From Brachybacterium vulturis (lineage in GTDB: Bacteria; Actinomycetota; Actinomycetes; Actinomycetales; Dermabacteraceae), in contig NZ_CP023563.1 in the NCBI RefSeq assembly GCF_002407185.1, positions 2,666,001-2,730,000 on the forward strand: 64,000 nt of DNA, in the 5' to 3' direction. Position 1 is the first letter of the stretch. Each line of letters starts with the position of its first letter. A model generated the notes under the pieces. It was not told where the DNA came from and did not search any database. It worked only from the letters and a program-made list of their open reading frames with translations. Below are positions 44,380 through 55,579 of the stretch, piece by piece. The position numbers and the translations under genes were made by a program.

Positions 44380-45708
44380 CGCCGGACCACCTGCCCGTCG
44401 CGGACGGTGGGGCGCCCACCGAGCACGGTCAGGCGGTTGGTGCCGGGCAGCTGGAGCCCCGCGAAGGGCGAGTTCCGGCTGAGGGAGGCGTGCTCGGCGG
44501 GATCGGCCACCTGCACCGGGCGCGGGTCCCAGACCAGCACATGGGCCGGGAAGCCGGGCTCGAGCGGGTGCCCCTGCTCCCGGTCCCGTCCGATCTCGGC
44601 GGGCTTCTCGGAGAGCACGCGGGCGACGTCGCGCCAGCTGAGCCGGCCCTGGTCGACCATGGTCAGCTGCACCAGCGACAGCGCCGTCTCCAGGCCGGTC
44701 ATGCCCATCGCGGCCTGGTCCCATTCCCGGTCCTTGGCGTCGCGGGGATGCGGGGCGTGGTCGGTGGCGACGATGTCGATGGTGCCGTCGGCCAGCCCTG
44801 CCCGGACCGCCTCGACATCGGCGGCGGTGCGCAGCGGCGGGTTGACCTTGAACACCGCGTCGAACTGGCGCACGTTCTCGTCGGTCAGCAGCAGGTGATG
44901 CGGGGTGACCTCGGCGGTCACCGCGATGCCGCGCTGCTTCGCCCAGCGGATGATGTCGACGCTGCCGGCGGTGGAGAGGTGACAGACGTGCAGGCGGGAG
45001 CCGACGTGCTGGGCGAGCAGCACGTCACGGGCGATGATCGACTCCTCGGCGACGGCCGGCCAGCCGGTGAGCCCCAGCTCCGCGGAGACCACGCCCTCGT
45101 GCATCTGGGCGCCCGCGGTCAGCCGCGGGTCCTGGGCGTGCTGGGCGATGACCCCGTCGAAGGACTTCACGTACTCCAGGGCCCGGCGCATCAGCACCGG
45201 GTCGTGGACGCACTTGCCGTCATCGCTGAACACGCGGACCTGGGCGCCGGAGTTCGCCATCGCATCGAGCTCCGCCAGACGCTCCCCCGCCAGGCCCACG
45301 GTGACCGCTCCGACGGGTCGCACCGTGCACCAGCCGGCGCTGTCGCCGCGACGGGCGATCTGCTCGACCACGCCGGCGGTGTCCGCGACCGGGGTGGTGT
45401 TGGCCATGGCATGCACGGCGGTGAAGCCTCCCCGGGCCGCGGCGCGGGTACCGCTCTCGACCGTCTCGGCCTCCTCCCCGCCGGGCTCGCGCAGGTGGGT
45501 GTGGAGGTCCACCAGGCCGGGCAGCACGATGCAGCCCTCGGCCTCGATGACCTCCGTGTGCTCGGGGAGCTCCAGCTCGGTGCCGACGGCCCGGATGCGG
45601 CCGCCGACCAGGAGGACGTCCTGGACGTCCTCGCCGTAGGGGCGGCCGCCGCGGATCAGCAGCGGTGTCGTGGCGGCGTCGCCGGTGGTGACGGCGCTGT
45701 CGGTGGTC

Positions 45709-45719
<11 letters not shown>
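44376..45719 (-). CDS. pyrC: Dihydroorotase
   Basis: Ring-closes carbamoyl aspartate to dihydroorotate. The protein is 447 aa, of the class I amidohydrolase type. Metal-site segments: [10 protein letters not shown] (HxH), [19 protein letters not shown] and the catalytic Asp in VATDHAPHP. It overlaps pyrB by 11 nt and the PH-like gene by 4 nt. Confidence 0.97.
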
Positions 45720-47423
<1,704 letters not shown>

Positions 47424-47978
47424 TCAGGAGAGCAGGCCGCGGACCTCGACGAGCCGCTGCAGCAGCCCGTTGACGAAGCGCGGGGAGTCGTCGGTGGAGA
47501 GCACCTCGGCGATCTTCGTGTACTCGCCGAGGATGGCGCCGCGTCCCGCCGCGTCCTCGCCGTACAGCAGCTCGGCGCAGCCCAGGCGCAGGATCGCGCG
47601 GTCCACCGCCGGCATGCGGTGCAACGGCCAGTCGCGCGAGTGCGTGGCCAGGTCCTCGTCGATGTCGGCGGCGTGCGGCGCGTAGAGCTCGACCAGCTCG
47701 CGGGCGCGCTGCGGCAGCGGGGTCTGGGCGGCGGTGCGCCGCAGACGCTCCTGGAGCACGTCCAGGACCTGCGCCCGCTTGGCGTCGGCCTCGAAGAGGA
47801 CGTCGATAGCGCGGATCCGGTCCCGGGAGCGTCCGTGGAGACGGTCCGCGGGGGCCGGGACGGTGCGCTCGAACTCCACCTCCGCACCCTCGCGGGTGGG
47901 GTGGGGCAGGCCGGTGGCCCGGGGGGCGGGACGCTCCCCGGTGCCGCCGGCGTCCGCGGCGGGTGAGCCTGAGCTCAC
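47424..47978 (-). CDS. nusB: Transcription antitermination factor NusB
   Basis: Binds boxA RNA with NusE in rRNA antitermination. The protein is 184 aa. The helical NusB fold is recognised from [37 protein letters not shown] and [25 protein letters not shown]. The first ~50 residues are a low-complexity extension. It overlaps efp by 4 nt; efp-nusB-pyrR order is typical of Actinobacteria. Confidence 0.95.
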   Translation of the reverse strand: MSSGSPAADAGGTGERPAPRATGLPHPTREGAEVEFERTVPAPADRLHGRSRDRIRAIDVLFEADAKRAQVLDVLQERLRRTAAQTPLPQRARELVELYAPHAADIDEDLATHSRDWPLHRMPAVDRAILRLGCAELLYGEDAAGRGAILGEYTKIAEVLSTDDSPRFVNGLLQRLVEVRGLLS

Positions 47979-48535
47979 TTGACGCGCTCGAGGTAGTCGC
48001 CGCTGCGGGTATCGACCTTGACCTGGTCGCCCTCGTTGAGGAACAGCGGGACCTGGACCTCGAGGCCGGTCTCCAGACGGGCGGGCTTGGTGCCGCCGCT
48101 GGAGCGATCGCCCTGCAGGCCCGGCTCGGTGAACTCGATGGCCAGCACCACGGACGTGGGCAGCTCGACGAACAGCGCCTGGCCCTCGTGGAAGGCGACC
48201 ACCACGTCCTGGCCCTCGACCATGAAGTCCTTGGCGCCACCGACGATCTCCGCGGTGAGGCTGGTCTGCTCCCAGTTCGAGGTGTCCATGAACACGTACA
48301 TGTCGGTGTCGAGGTAGGAGAACTGCATGTCGCGTCGGTCCACGGTGGCGGTCTCCACCTTGAGGCCGGCGTTGAAGGTCTTGTCCACACCCTTGCCGGA
48401 CAGGACGTTCTTCAGCTTCGTGCGCACGAAGGCCGGTCCCTTGCCGGGCTTGACGTGCTGGAACTCGACCACGCTCCAGAGCTGCTGGTCCAGCACCAGG
48501 ACCATCCCGTTCTTCAGATCGTTCGTCGTCGCCAT
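47975..48535 (-). CDS. efp: Elongation factor P
   Basis: Rescues ribosomes stalled at polyproline. The protein is 186 aa with three beta-barrel domains. The tip loop is KPGKGPAF at residues 29-36, with K32 the residue that reaches the peptidyl-transferase centre. This PGKGP form is the actinobacterial one, reported to work without lysine modification, and no epmA/ymfI-type gene is in the window. The start at 48535 has GAGGAG upstream. Confidence 0.97.
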   Translation of the reverse strand: MATTNDLKNGMVLVLDQQLWSVVEFQHVKPGKGPAFVRTKLKNVLSGKGVDKTFNAGLKVETATVDRRDMQFSYLDTDMYVFMDTSNWEQTSLTAEIVGGAKDFMVEGQDVVVAFHEGQALFVELPTSVVLAIEFTEPGLQGDRSSGGTKPARLETGLEVQVPLFLNEGDQVKVDTRSGDYLERVK

Positions 48536-48566
48536 GGGTCTCCTCGGTTGTCGTCGTGGCGGACCC

Positions 48567-48572
48567 AGGATA
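48567..48572 (-). promoter_or_regulatory. Candidate -10 box for efp-nusB
   Basis: TATCCT on the minus strand, 31 nt before the efp ATG, giving a leader of about 27 nt that contains a strong SD sequence. Confidence 0.45.
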
Positions 48573-48609
48573 GCGCCCAGGAGCCCTGCATCCTCGGTCT
48601 GCGCGGAGC

Positions 48610-49227
48610 TCAGCGGGCGGACGTGAGGTCGATCATGCTCAGCAGGCGCACGGCGAGCGGGTGGGCGGCGCTCTCCTCGCGCCACCCGCTGGTCTTCACC
48701 GCGCGGGAGACCGTCTGCTGGGTGACGCCGAGGCGCTCGGCGAGCCGGGCCTGGGTCGCGCCGGGTTCGTGGCGCAGCGCCCGGACCGCCTCCCACTGTC
48801 CGCGGCTGCGGGCTCGGATCATCCAGCCCACCAGCCGCAGCACGGACTCCACGTCGGCGGCGGTGTCCTGGTGGCGGGCGTCGGCGGCGCGGACCGCGAG
48901 CGGCACCTGGGAGGTGGTGCCGGCGGTGCGGAGGGCCTCCTCGGCGGCCGCCACTGCGGGGCCGGCGATCTCGCGCACCGAGGCGGGCAGCGGCCGCCGC
49001 ACGGCGCCCACGCCGAGGCCGACGGCCAGGGACCCGACCTCCGCGGCCCGCAGCAGGGCCTCCAGCGCCTCCTCCGCACGGTCTGCCAGCACCAGCGCCT
49101 CGGGGCCGGCGGTGCGCTCGGGAGCGAGCGGCAGCTCGAGGTCCGCGAGCGCCTCGAGCAGCGCCGGGACGGGATCGCCGACGCTGCGGCCGTGGCCGGG
49201 CCGGCCGGAGAGGGAGAGGACGAACAT
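48610..49227 (-). CDS. SatD-like protein with C-terminal helix-turn-helix
   Basis: A 205-aa protein of uncertain family. The N-terminal ~130 residues have the layout of SatD-family proteins: [18 protein letters not shown], then an alpha/beta region with [31 protein letters not shown]. The C-terminal ~60 residues hold a winged-helix-like [28 protein letters not shown]. The HTH suggests DNA binding, and a perfect inverted repeat next to its own -10 box suggests autoregulation. GAAAGGTG precedes the ATG. Partner and signal are unknown. Confidence 0.7.
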   Translation of the reverse strand: MFVLSLSGRPGHGRSVGDPVPALLEALADLELPLAPERTAGPEALVLADRAEEALEALLRAAEVGSLAVGLGVGAVRRPLPASVREIAGPAVAAAEEALRTAGTTSQVPLAVRAADARHQDTAADVESVLRLVGWMIRARSRGQWEAVRALRHEPGATQARLAERLGVTQQTVSRAVKTSGWREESAAHPLAVRLLSMIDLTSAR

Positions 49228-49262
49228 GCGGCACCTTTCACAGCGATTGCCGGTCGTCTCCT

Positions 49263-49284
49263 ACGATACAGCGTGCAAACGCTG
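49263..49284 (-). promoter_or_regulatory. Promoter and candidate operator of the SatD-like gene
   Basis: On the minus strand TATCGT (-10, 49263-49268) is directly preceded by a perfect inverted repeat CAGCGT-N4-ACGCTG (49269-49284). A protein bound there would block the promoter. The -10 is 35 nt before the ATG. Confidence 0.5.
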
Positions 49285-49319
49285 ATCTGTGGACCTGTGT
49301 CGGTGGCGCGGGGTCGGGC

Positions 49320-50924
49320 TCAGGCGAGCTCGATGAGCTCCTGGTACTCGGCGTTCCAGAGGTCCTCGACCGCGTCCGGCATCATCAGCACGCGCTCGGG
49401 GGAGAGCGAGGCGACGGCCCCCGGGTCGTGGGAGACCAGCACCACGGCCCCCTCGAAGGCGGCGAGGGCGCCGAGGATCTCCTCGCGGCTGGCGGGGTCG
49501 AGGTTGTTCGTCGGCTCGTCCAGCAGCAGCACGTTCGCGCTCGAGACCACCAGCGTCGCCAGGGCCAGGCGGGTCTTCTCGCCGCCGGAGAGCACACGGG
49601 TGGGCTTGTGGACGTCGTCCCCGGTGAACAGGAAGGAGCCGAGGATCTTGCGGGCCTCGACCTCCGGCAGCTCGTAGGCCGCCGTCATCATGTTCTCCAG
49701 CACCGTGCGGTCCAGATCGAGGGTCTCGTGCTCCTGGGCGTAGTAGCCGACCCGCAGGCCGTGCCCGGGCAGCAGGCCGCCGGTGTCCGACTCGTCCACG
49801 CCGGCGAGGATCCGCAGCAGCGTCGTCTTGCCCGCGCCGTTCAACCCCAGGATGACCACCTTCGAGCCGCGGTCGATCGCCAGATCCACCCCGGTGAAGA
49901 TCTCCAGGCTCCCGTAGGACTTCGAGAGGTCCTCGGCCATCAGCGGGGTCTTCCCGCAGGGGGCGGGCTTGGGGAAGCGCAGCGAGGCGACGCGGTCCTT
50001 CTGCCGCTCCCCCTCGACGCCGTCGAGCATCCGCTCGGCACGCTTGAGCATGTTCTGGGCGGCGACGGCCTTGGTGGCCTTGGCGCGCATCTTCTCGGCC
50101 TGGGCGGTGAGCTGGGTCGCCTTCTTCTCGGCATTGGAGCGCTCGCGCCTGCGGCGCTTCTCGTCGTCCTCGCGCTGGCGCTGGTACAGCTTCCAGCCCA
50201 TGTTGTAGATGTCGATCGAGGCGCGGTTCGCGTCGAGGTAGAACACCTTGTTGACGACGTGCTCGACCAGTTCCACGTCGTGGCTGATGATGATCAGTCC
50301 GCCGCGGTAGCCCATCAGGTACTCGCGCAGCCAGACGATCGAGTCGTGGTCGAGGTGGTTCGTGGGCTCGTCCAGGATCATGGTGGCGGCCTGGGAGAAC
50401 AGGATCCGCGCGAGCTCCACGCGGCGGCGCTGGCCGCCGGAGAGCGTGCCCAGCTCCTGCTCGAGCAGGCGGTTGGGCAGGCCCAGGTTCGCGGACATCC
50501 GCTTCGCCTCGGCCTCGGCCGCGTAGCCGCCGGCCGCGTCGAGCTCCGCCTCGATCCGCGGGTAGCGGTTCATCGCCTTCTCGCGACGCGCCTCCGAGAG
50601 GCTCATGTCCCCCATCTCCTGCTCGGCGCGACGCAGCTTCTTGAAGATCCCGTCGAGGCCGCGGGCGGAGAGGATGCGGGCCAGGACCGGCTCGGTGTCC
50701 TCCCCGCTATGGGTGTCCTGCGGCAGGTAGCCGAGCTCCCCGGTGACCTCGACGCTGCCCTCGGAGGGGTCCAGGGTTCCCGAGAGCACCTTGGTCAGGG
50801 TGGTCTTGCCGGCGCCGTTGCGCCCCACCAGTCCCACCCGATCCCCGGAGGTGATCTGGAAGGAGAGGTCGCTCATCAGGAGCCGGGCGCCGACTCGGAT
50901 GGCGAGGTCGTGCACGGTGATCAC
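49320..50924 (-). CDS. ABC-F family ATPase
   Basis: A 534-aa soluble protein with two ABC ATPase domains and no membrane part. Walker A loops GRNGAGKTT (about 36) and GLNGAGKTT (about 355), signatures LSGGQRRRVEL and LSGGEKTRLAL, Walker B MILDEPTNHLD and LLLDEPTNNLD. Between them is the P-site tRNA interaction linker, a charged helical hairpin (YQRQREDDEKRRRRERSNA). ABC-F proteins act on the ribosome (EttA-like factors or antibiotic resistance); which one cannot be decided. The start is GTG with AGGAG about 8 nt upstream. It lies after the SUF operon on the same strand. Confidence 0.95.
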   Translation of the reverse strand: MITVHDLAIRVGARLLMSDLSFQITSGDRVGLVGRNGAGKTTLTKVLSGTLDPSEGSVEVTGELGYLPQDTHSGEDTEPVLARILSARGLDGIFKKLRRAEQEMGDMSLSEARREKAMNRYPRIEAELDAAGGYAAEAEAKRMSANLGLPNRLLEQELGTLSGGQRRRVELARILFSQAATMILDEPTNHLDHDSIVWLREYLMGYRGGLIIISHDVELVEHVVNKVFYLDANRASIDIYNMGWKLYQRQREDDEKRRRRERSNAEKKATQLTAQAEKMRAKATKAVAAQNMLKRAERMLDGVEGERQKDRVASLRFPKPAPCGKTPLMAEDLSKSYGSLEIFTGVDLAIDRGSKVVILGLNGAGKTTLLRILAGVDESDTGGLLPGHGLRVGYYAQEHETLDLDRTVLENMMTAAYELPEVEARKILGSFLFTGDDVHKPTRVLSGGEKTRLALATLVVSSANVLLLDEPTNNLDPASREEILGALAAFEGAVVLVSHDPGAVASLSPERVLMMPDAVEDLWNAEYQELIELA

Positions 50925-51229
50925 GGGCTGGCTCCTGTTCGGACGATGACTGCGGGACCGTGCGCGGGCCGCCCGATCCCGGACCCGGCTCCGCGCGGGG
51001 CCGGACCGAGTCTAGGGCCGCACCGCCCCAGGAGCCTGCGAATACCCGCCCACGGTGCCGCGCACCACAGCTGGTCCGCCCGGCACCCGGCGGGGGAACG
51101 GCCCCTGCCCGGGCACGGGAGCAGAGAGATGCCCCTGCCAGACCCACGCGAGTTCTCGCATGCGTCCTGCAGGGGCATCTCCGCCCGTCCGGGCGGGCGC
51201 CGGCCGGGGCTCGCCGTCGGCTCAGCGAG
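50925..51229. other. Intergenic region between sufT-like gene and ABC-F gene, with nested inverted repeats
   Basis: No protein-coding gene recognised. It holds a large nested inverted repeat and the ABC-F promoter region. A short minus-strand frame starting at about 51162 (MRELAWVWQ) overlaps the repeat but is probably incidental. Confidence 0.5.
51126..51196. repeat. Nested inverted repeat after the SUF operon
   Basis: Outer 13-bp perfect arms (51126-51138, 51169-51181; GAGATGCCCCTGC and its complement) enclose 30 nt that itself contains GCGAG-TT-CTCGC flanked by ACGC/GCGT. A second small hairpin, CCGCCCG-TC-CGGGCGG, follows at 51181-51196. Together they could end SUF transcription, but the nested form is more elaborate than a plain terminator and may be a dispersed repeat. 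Confidence 0.7.
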
Positions 51230-51562
51230 TCAGAGGTTGAAGCCGATCGCGCGCAGCTGCTCGCGGCCGTCCTCGGTGATCTTCTCCATGCCCCACGGCG
51301 GCATCCACACCCAGTTGATGCGGTGCGACTCGGTGATGGGGTCGAGCACGGCGAAGGTCTGCTCCTCGAGCACGTCCGTGAGCGGGCACGCGGCGGAGGT
51401 CAGCGTCATGTCGACGACGGCGTGGCCGTCCTCGATGGTGACGCCGTAGACGAGACCGAGGTCGACGACGTTGATCCCGAGCTCGGGATCGATCACGTCC
51501 TTCATCGCCTCGATGACGTCATCGGAGCTCACCGTCGCATCCGGGGACTTCTGATCGGTCAT
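51230..51562 (-). CDS. DUF59/MIP18-family Fe-S assembly factor (SufT-like)
   Basis: A 110-aa metal-sulfur cluster assembly protein. The family core IDPELGINVVDLGLVYGV is at about residues 24-41, and the conserved cysteine C59 is in TSAACPLTDVLEEQT. Such SufT/PaaD-like proteins help mature Fe-S proteins. It is the last gene of the SUF operon, 98 nt after sufC. Confidence 0.93.
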   Translation of the reverse strand: MTDQKSPDATVSSDDVIEAMKDVIDPELGINVVDLGLVYGVTIEDGHAVVDMTLTSAACPLTDVLEEQTFAVLDPITESHRINWVWMPPWGMEKITEDGREQLRAIGFNL

Positions 51563-51660
51563 GGGATCCTCCCGATGGGATGGGGGCCGCGGGGCGGCTC
51601 CCCGAGGGGTGGGTGCCGGCCCGGTCCGGGATCGCTCCCGGCCCGGGCCGGCCGGTGGCG

Positions 51661-52416
51661 TCAGGCGCCGACGAGGAACCGGTCGTAGCCCTCGGCCTCG
51701 AGGCGCTCGGCCAGCTCGGGGCCGCCCTGCTCGGCGATCCTGCCGGCCACGAAGACGTGGACGAAGTCCGGCTTCACGTACTGCAGGACCCTGGTGTAGT
51801 GGGTGATCAGCATGATGCCCACCTCGGTGTTCTCCTTGGCGCGGTTGATGCCCTCGGAGACCACGCGCAGCGCGTCGACGTCGAGGCCGGAATCGGTCTC
51901 GTCGAGAACGGCGATGCCGGGCCTCAGCAGCTGCATCTGCAGGATCTCGTGGCGCTTCTTCTCACCGCCGGAGAAGCCCTCGTTGACATTGCGCTCGGCG
52001 AAGACGGGATCCATCTTCAGGTCGTCCATGGCGCCCTTGACGTCCTTGACCCAGGTGCGCAGCGAGGGGGCCTCGCCGTCGACCGCGGTCTTGGCGGTGC
52101 GCAGGAAGTTCGAGACGGTGACGCCGGGGACCTCGACGGGGTACTGCATCGCGAGGAACAGCCCGGCGCGGGCGCGCTCGTCGACACTCATCTCGAGCAC
52201 GTCCTCACCGTCGAGGGTGACCTCGCCGTCGGTGATCTGGTACTTGGGATGCCCGGCGATCGCGTAGGCGAGGGTGGACTTGCCGGAGCCGTTGGGGCCC
52301 ATGATCGCGTGGGTCTCGCCCGCCCTGATCGTGAGGTCGACGCCCTTGAGGATCTCCTTGGTGCCCTCGGGGGTCTCGACGGTGGCGTGGAGGTTCTTGA
52401 TCTCCAGAATCGACAT
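51661..52416 (-). CDS. sufC: SUF system ATPase SufC
   Basis: ABC-type ATPase that drives the SufBCD scaffold on which Fe-S clusters are built. The protein is 251 aa. Walker A GPNGSGKST (about 36-44), signature FSGGEKKRHEI, Walker B IAVLDETDSGLD. The Glu-Thr-Asp variant of Walker B is normal for SufC. It lies 75 nt after the Rieske gene, with no sufS or sufU following. Confidence 0.97.
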   Translation of the reverse strand: MSILEIKNLHATVETPEGTKEILKGVDLTIRAGETHAIMGPNGSGKSTLAYAIAGHPKYQITDGEVTLDGEDVLEMSVDERARAGLFLAMQYPVEVPGVTVSNFLRTAKTAVDGEAPSLRTWVKDVKGAMDDLKMDPVFAERNVNEGFSGGEKKRHEILQMQLLRPGIAVLDETDSGLDVDALRVVSEGINRAKENTEVGIMLITHYTRVLQYVKPDFVHVFVAGRIAEQGGPELAERLEAEGYDRFLVGA

Positions 52417-52491
52417 AAGTGGTTCTCCTTGACCAGTGGTGCTGGTGGATTCGTGACGACGGATGGGCGCCGCAGGCGGTGCCCGAAGTGT

Positions 52492-52830
52492 TCAGGTGGC
52501 GGGAGCCGCGGTCGGATCCACCAGGATCGCGCCGCTGCTCTCGTCGATGCGCACGGGGAACACCCGCACGGGAAGGACGGCCGGCAGCTGCAGCGGGCGA
52601 CCTGTGACCAGGTCGAACTGGCTGCCGTGCTTCCAGCATTCGATGGTGCATCCCTCGACGTCGCCGTCGCTCAGCGCGATCTCGTCGTGCGAGCAGATGT
52701 CCTCGAGGGCGTGGACGCCGCCGTCCTCGTCGCGCACCACGGCGATCTCGAGGTCGCCGATGACGACGTCGATGGCCTCGCCGGGGGCGAGGTCCGCCAG
52801 GGCGGCGACGGGGACGAAGGCGTCCGACAT
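52492..52830 (-). CDS. Rieske-type 2Fe-2S ferredoxin in the SUF operon
   Basis: A 112-aa small Rieske protein of the non-heme-oxygenase ferredoxin type. The cluster ligands are C46 and H48 in CSHDE and C65 and H68 in CWKHGSQFD. It probably carries electrons, perhaps for cluster assembly or repair; its partner is unknown. One-base overlap with the sufD stop. A Rieske gene between sufD and sufC is common in Micrococcales and other Actinobacteria. Confidence 0.93.
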   Translation of the reverse strand: MSDAFVPVAALADLAPGEAIDVVIGDLEIAVVRDEDGGVHALEDICSHDEIALSDGDVEGCTIECWKHGSQFDLVTGRPLQLPAVLPVRVFPVRIDESSGAILVDPTAAPAT

Positions 52831-54152
52831 CAGTTCATGCTCCGTGCGAGCTCGTCCTCGATGGAGGCGGACAGGCGCTCACGGATCTCCGGCACGTCGA
52901 TCTGCTGGATGATCTCGGCGAAGAAGCCGCGCACCACCAGACGACGGGCCTCGATCTCGGGGATGCCGCGGGCACGCAGGTAGAACAGCTGCTCGTCGTC
53001 GAAACGACCCGTCGCCGCGGCGTGGCCCGCTCCCTCGATCTCACCGGTCTCGATCTCGAGGTTCGGCACCGAGTCGGCGCGCGCCCCTTCGGTGAGCACC
53101 AGGTTGCGGTTGAGCTCGTAGGTGTTGGTGCCCTCGGCCTCCTTGCGGATCAGCACGTCGCCGACCCACACCGAGCGGGCGTTCTTGCCCTGCAGCGCAC
53201 CCTTGTAGGCGACGTTGGAGACGCAGTTCGGCGCGCTGTGGTCCACGAACAGCCGGTTCTCGAAGAACTGGTTCTCGTCGGAGAAGTACAGGCCCAGCTT
53301 CTCGATCTCGCCGCCGGGTGCCGCGTACTCGCCGATGGAGTTCAGGCGCACGGCGCTGCCGCCGAGGGTGACCGCGACGTGCTTGAGGCGGGCGTCGCGA
53401 CCCACGCGGGAATGGTGGGTGGCGATGTGCACGGCGTCGTCGTCCCAGTCGTGCAGGGTGATGACGGTCATCTGTGCGTTGTCACCGACGATCATCTCGA
53501 CGTTCTGCGCATACTGCGCGGCGCCGGAGTGATTGAGGATGAACGTCGCCGAGGAGGACTCCTGCGCCTCGAGCACGATGTGCGCGTTGGCACGACGATC
53601 GGCGCCGCGGCCGATCATGTCCACCCGGAACGGCGCGTCGTAGGCGACGTTCTTCGCGGCGACCAGGTGCAGCGCCTGCTCGCTGCGGGCCGAGGCCACC
53701 GCGGTGGCGAGGTCCTCGGGCACCAGCACGGTGCCGCGCGGGGCCTGACCGGGCGCCAGCGTGCCGGCCTCGGGAGCCCCTTCGGGCACCGTGACCCGGT
53801 AGTCCACCGCGGGGTCGCCCTCGCGGTCGTCGGTCGCCTCGTCCCGGAACAGTGCCGCGAAGCGGCGCAGCGGGGTGAAGCGCCACTCCTCGATATCGCT
53901 CTTGGGGACCTCGTGGTCGGAGACCTCGAAGGAGCGCTTGCGGGCTCCGCGGTTCGACGCGGCGTGGGCTGCGGAGACGTCCTGGCCCGGCAGGGTCAGG
54001 TTCTCCTCCTCCAGTTCGGGCGCCGCGACGGTGTCCGTGCCCTCGAGGGCGCCTCCGGCGGCGACCGGCGCGGCACCGGCCGCGTGGCCGACGGCCTCAT
54101 TGGCCGTGGGGTCTCCGGCGCTCTCCGCGCCCTTCACATCGGTGGTCGTCAT
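52830..54152 (-). CDS. sufD: SUF scaffold protein SufD
   Basis: Partner of SufB in the SufBC2D complex. The protein is 440 aa. After a ~70-residue low-complexity N-terminal extension comes the beta-helix core; family signs are DIEEWRFTPL, LDHS/FVDHSAPNCVSNVAYKG, and the C-terminal DEQLFYLRARGIPEIEARRLVVRGFFAEI. The start at 54152 shares one base with the sufB stop. The extension is rich in Ala/Glu and could be mispredicted, but no closer start with an SD sequence was seen. Confidence 0.96.
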   Translation of the reverse strand: MTTTDVKGAESAGDPTANEAVGHAAGAAPVAAGGALEGTDTVAAPELEEENLTLPGQDVSAAHAASNRGARKRSFEVSDHEVPKSDIEEWRFTPLRRFAALFRDEATDDREGDPAVDYRVTVPEGAPEAGTLAPGQAPRGTVLVPEDLATAVASARSEQALHLVAAKNVAYDAPFRVDMIGRGADRRANAHIVLEAQESSSATFILNHSGAAQYAQNVEMIVGDNAQMTVITLHDWDDDAVHIATHHSRVGRDARLKHVAVTLGGSAVRLNSIGEYAAPGGEIEKLGLYFSDENQFFENRLFVDHSAPNCVSNVAYKGALQGKNARSVWVGDVLIRKEAEGTNTYELNRNLVLTEGARADSVPNLEIETGEIEGAGHAAATGRFDDEQLFYLRARGIPEIEARRLVVRGFFAEIIQQIDVPEIRERLSASIEDELARSMN

Positions 54153-55579
54153 CAACCGACTGCTCCTTCCATCTGCAGCTCGATCAGGCGGTTCAGCTCC
54201 AGGGCGTACTCCATCGGGAGCTCGCGCGCGATGGGCTCGATGAACCCGCGCACGATCATGGCCATCGCCTCGGTCTCCTCCATGCCGCGGCTCATCAGGT
54301 AGAAGAGCTGCTCCTCGGAGACCTTGGAGACGGTGGCCTCGTGGCCCATCTGGACGTCGTCGACGCGGACGTCGACGTAGGGGTAGGTGTCGGTGCGCGA
54401 GATGGTGTCCACCAGCAGCGCATCGCACAGCACGGTCGAGGCCGAGTGCTCGGCACCCGGCATCACCTGGACCAGCCCGCGGTAGGAGCTGCGCCCGCCG
54501 CTGCGCGAGACCGACTTCGAGACGATCGAGCTCGAGGTGTGCGGTGCCATGTGCACCATCTTCGAGCCGGTGTCCTGGTTCTGGCCCTCGCCGGCGAAGG
54601 CGACCGAGAGGGTCTCGCCGCGGGCGTGCTCGCCCATCAGCCAGACCGCCGGGTACTTCATGGTGACCTTGGAGCCGATGTTGCCGTCGACCCACTCCAT
54701 GACGCCGCCCTGCTCGACGGTGGTGCGCTTGGTGACCAGGTTGTACACGTTGTTCGACCAGTTCTGGATCGTCGTGTAGCGGACGCGGGCGTCCTTCTTC
54801 ACCACGATCTCGACGACCGCGCTGTGCAGCGAGTCCGAATCGTAGATCGGGGCGGTGCAGCCCTCGACGTAGTGCACGTAGGAGCCCTCGTCGGCGATGA
54901 TCAGCGTGCGCTCGAACTGGCCCATGTTCTCCGTGTTGATCCGGAAGTAGGCCTGCAGCGGGATCTCGACGTGGACGCCCTTGGGGACGTACACGAAGGA
55001 GCCGCCGGACCACACGGCGGTGTTCAGGGCGGAGAACTTGTTGTCACCCGAGGGGATGACGGTGCCGAAGTACTCCTTGAACAGCTCCGGGTGCTCCTTG
55101 AGCGCGGTATCGGTGTCCAGGAAGATGACGCCCTGCTGCTCCAGGTCCTCGCGGATCTGGTGGTAGACGACCTCGGACTCGTACTGCGCGGCGACGCCGG
55201 CGACGAGACGCTGCTTCTCCGCCTCGGGGATGCCCAGGCGGTCGTAGGTCTCCTTGATGTCCGCAGGCAGGTCCTCCCAGGAGGTGACCTGCTTCTCGGT
55301 GGAGCGGACGAAGTACTTGATGTCGTCGAAGGCGATCCCCGACAGGTCCGGTCCCCAGGTGGGCATCGGCTTCTTGTCGAAGAGCCGGAGCGCCTTCAGC
55401 CGGCGCTCGAGCATCCATTCGGGCTCGCTCTTGCGGGCCGAGATGTCCCGCACGACGTCCTCGGACAGTCCGCGGCGCGCATTGGCACCGGCAGAGTCCT
55501 CGTCGTGCCAGCCGAAGGCGTACTGGCCCATCGAATCGATGATCTCGTCCTGCGAGAGCTTTTCTGGTGCGCTCGTCAT
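54152..55579 (-). CDS. sufB: SUF scaffold protein SufB
   Basis: Main scaffold on which the Fe-S cluster is assembled. The protein is 475 aa, and no intein is present (actinobacterial SufB often has one). The core has [20 protein letters not shown] (about 190-210), [13 protein letters not shown] with the conserved Cys, and the C-terminal [26 protein letters not shown]. It overlaps sufR by 4 nt, so regulator and scaffold are coupled. Confidence 0.98.
   Translation of the reverse strand: MTSAPEKLSQDEIIDSMGQYAFGWHDEDSAGANARRGLSEDVVRDISARKSEPEWMLERRLKALRLFDKKPMPTWGPDLSGIAFDDIKYFVRSTEKQVTSWEDLPADIKETYDRLGIPEAEKQRLVAGVAAQYESEVVYHQIREDLEQQGVIFLDTDTALKEHPELFKEYFGTVIPSGDNKFSALNTAVWSGGSFVYVPKGVHVEIPLQAYFRINTENMGQFERTLIIADEGSYVHYVEGCTAPIYDSDSLHSAVVEIVVKKDARVRYTTIQNWSNNVYNLVTKRTTVEQGGVMEWVDGNIGSKVTMKYPAVWLMGEHARGETLSVAFAGEGQNQDTGSKMVHMAPHTSSSIVSKSVSRSGGRSSYRGLVQVMPGAEHSASTVLCDALLVDTISRTDTYPYVDVRVDDVQMGHEATVSKVSEEQLFYLMSRGMEETEAMAMIVRGFIEPIARELPMEYALELNRLIELQMEGAVG

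Noticed and set aside
50990-51162. Short minus-strand frame starting MRELAWVWQGHL
   Set aside because: It begins inside the nested inverted repeat, lacks an SD sequence, and its later part is Pro/Gly/Arg low complexity.
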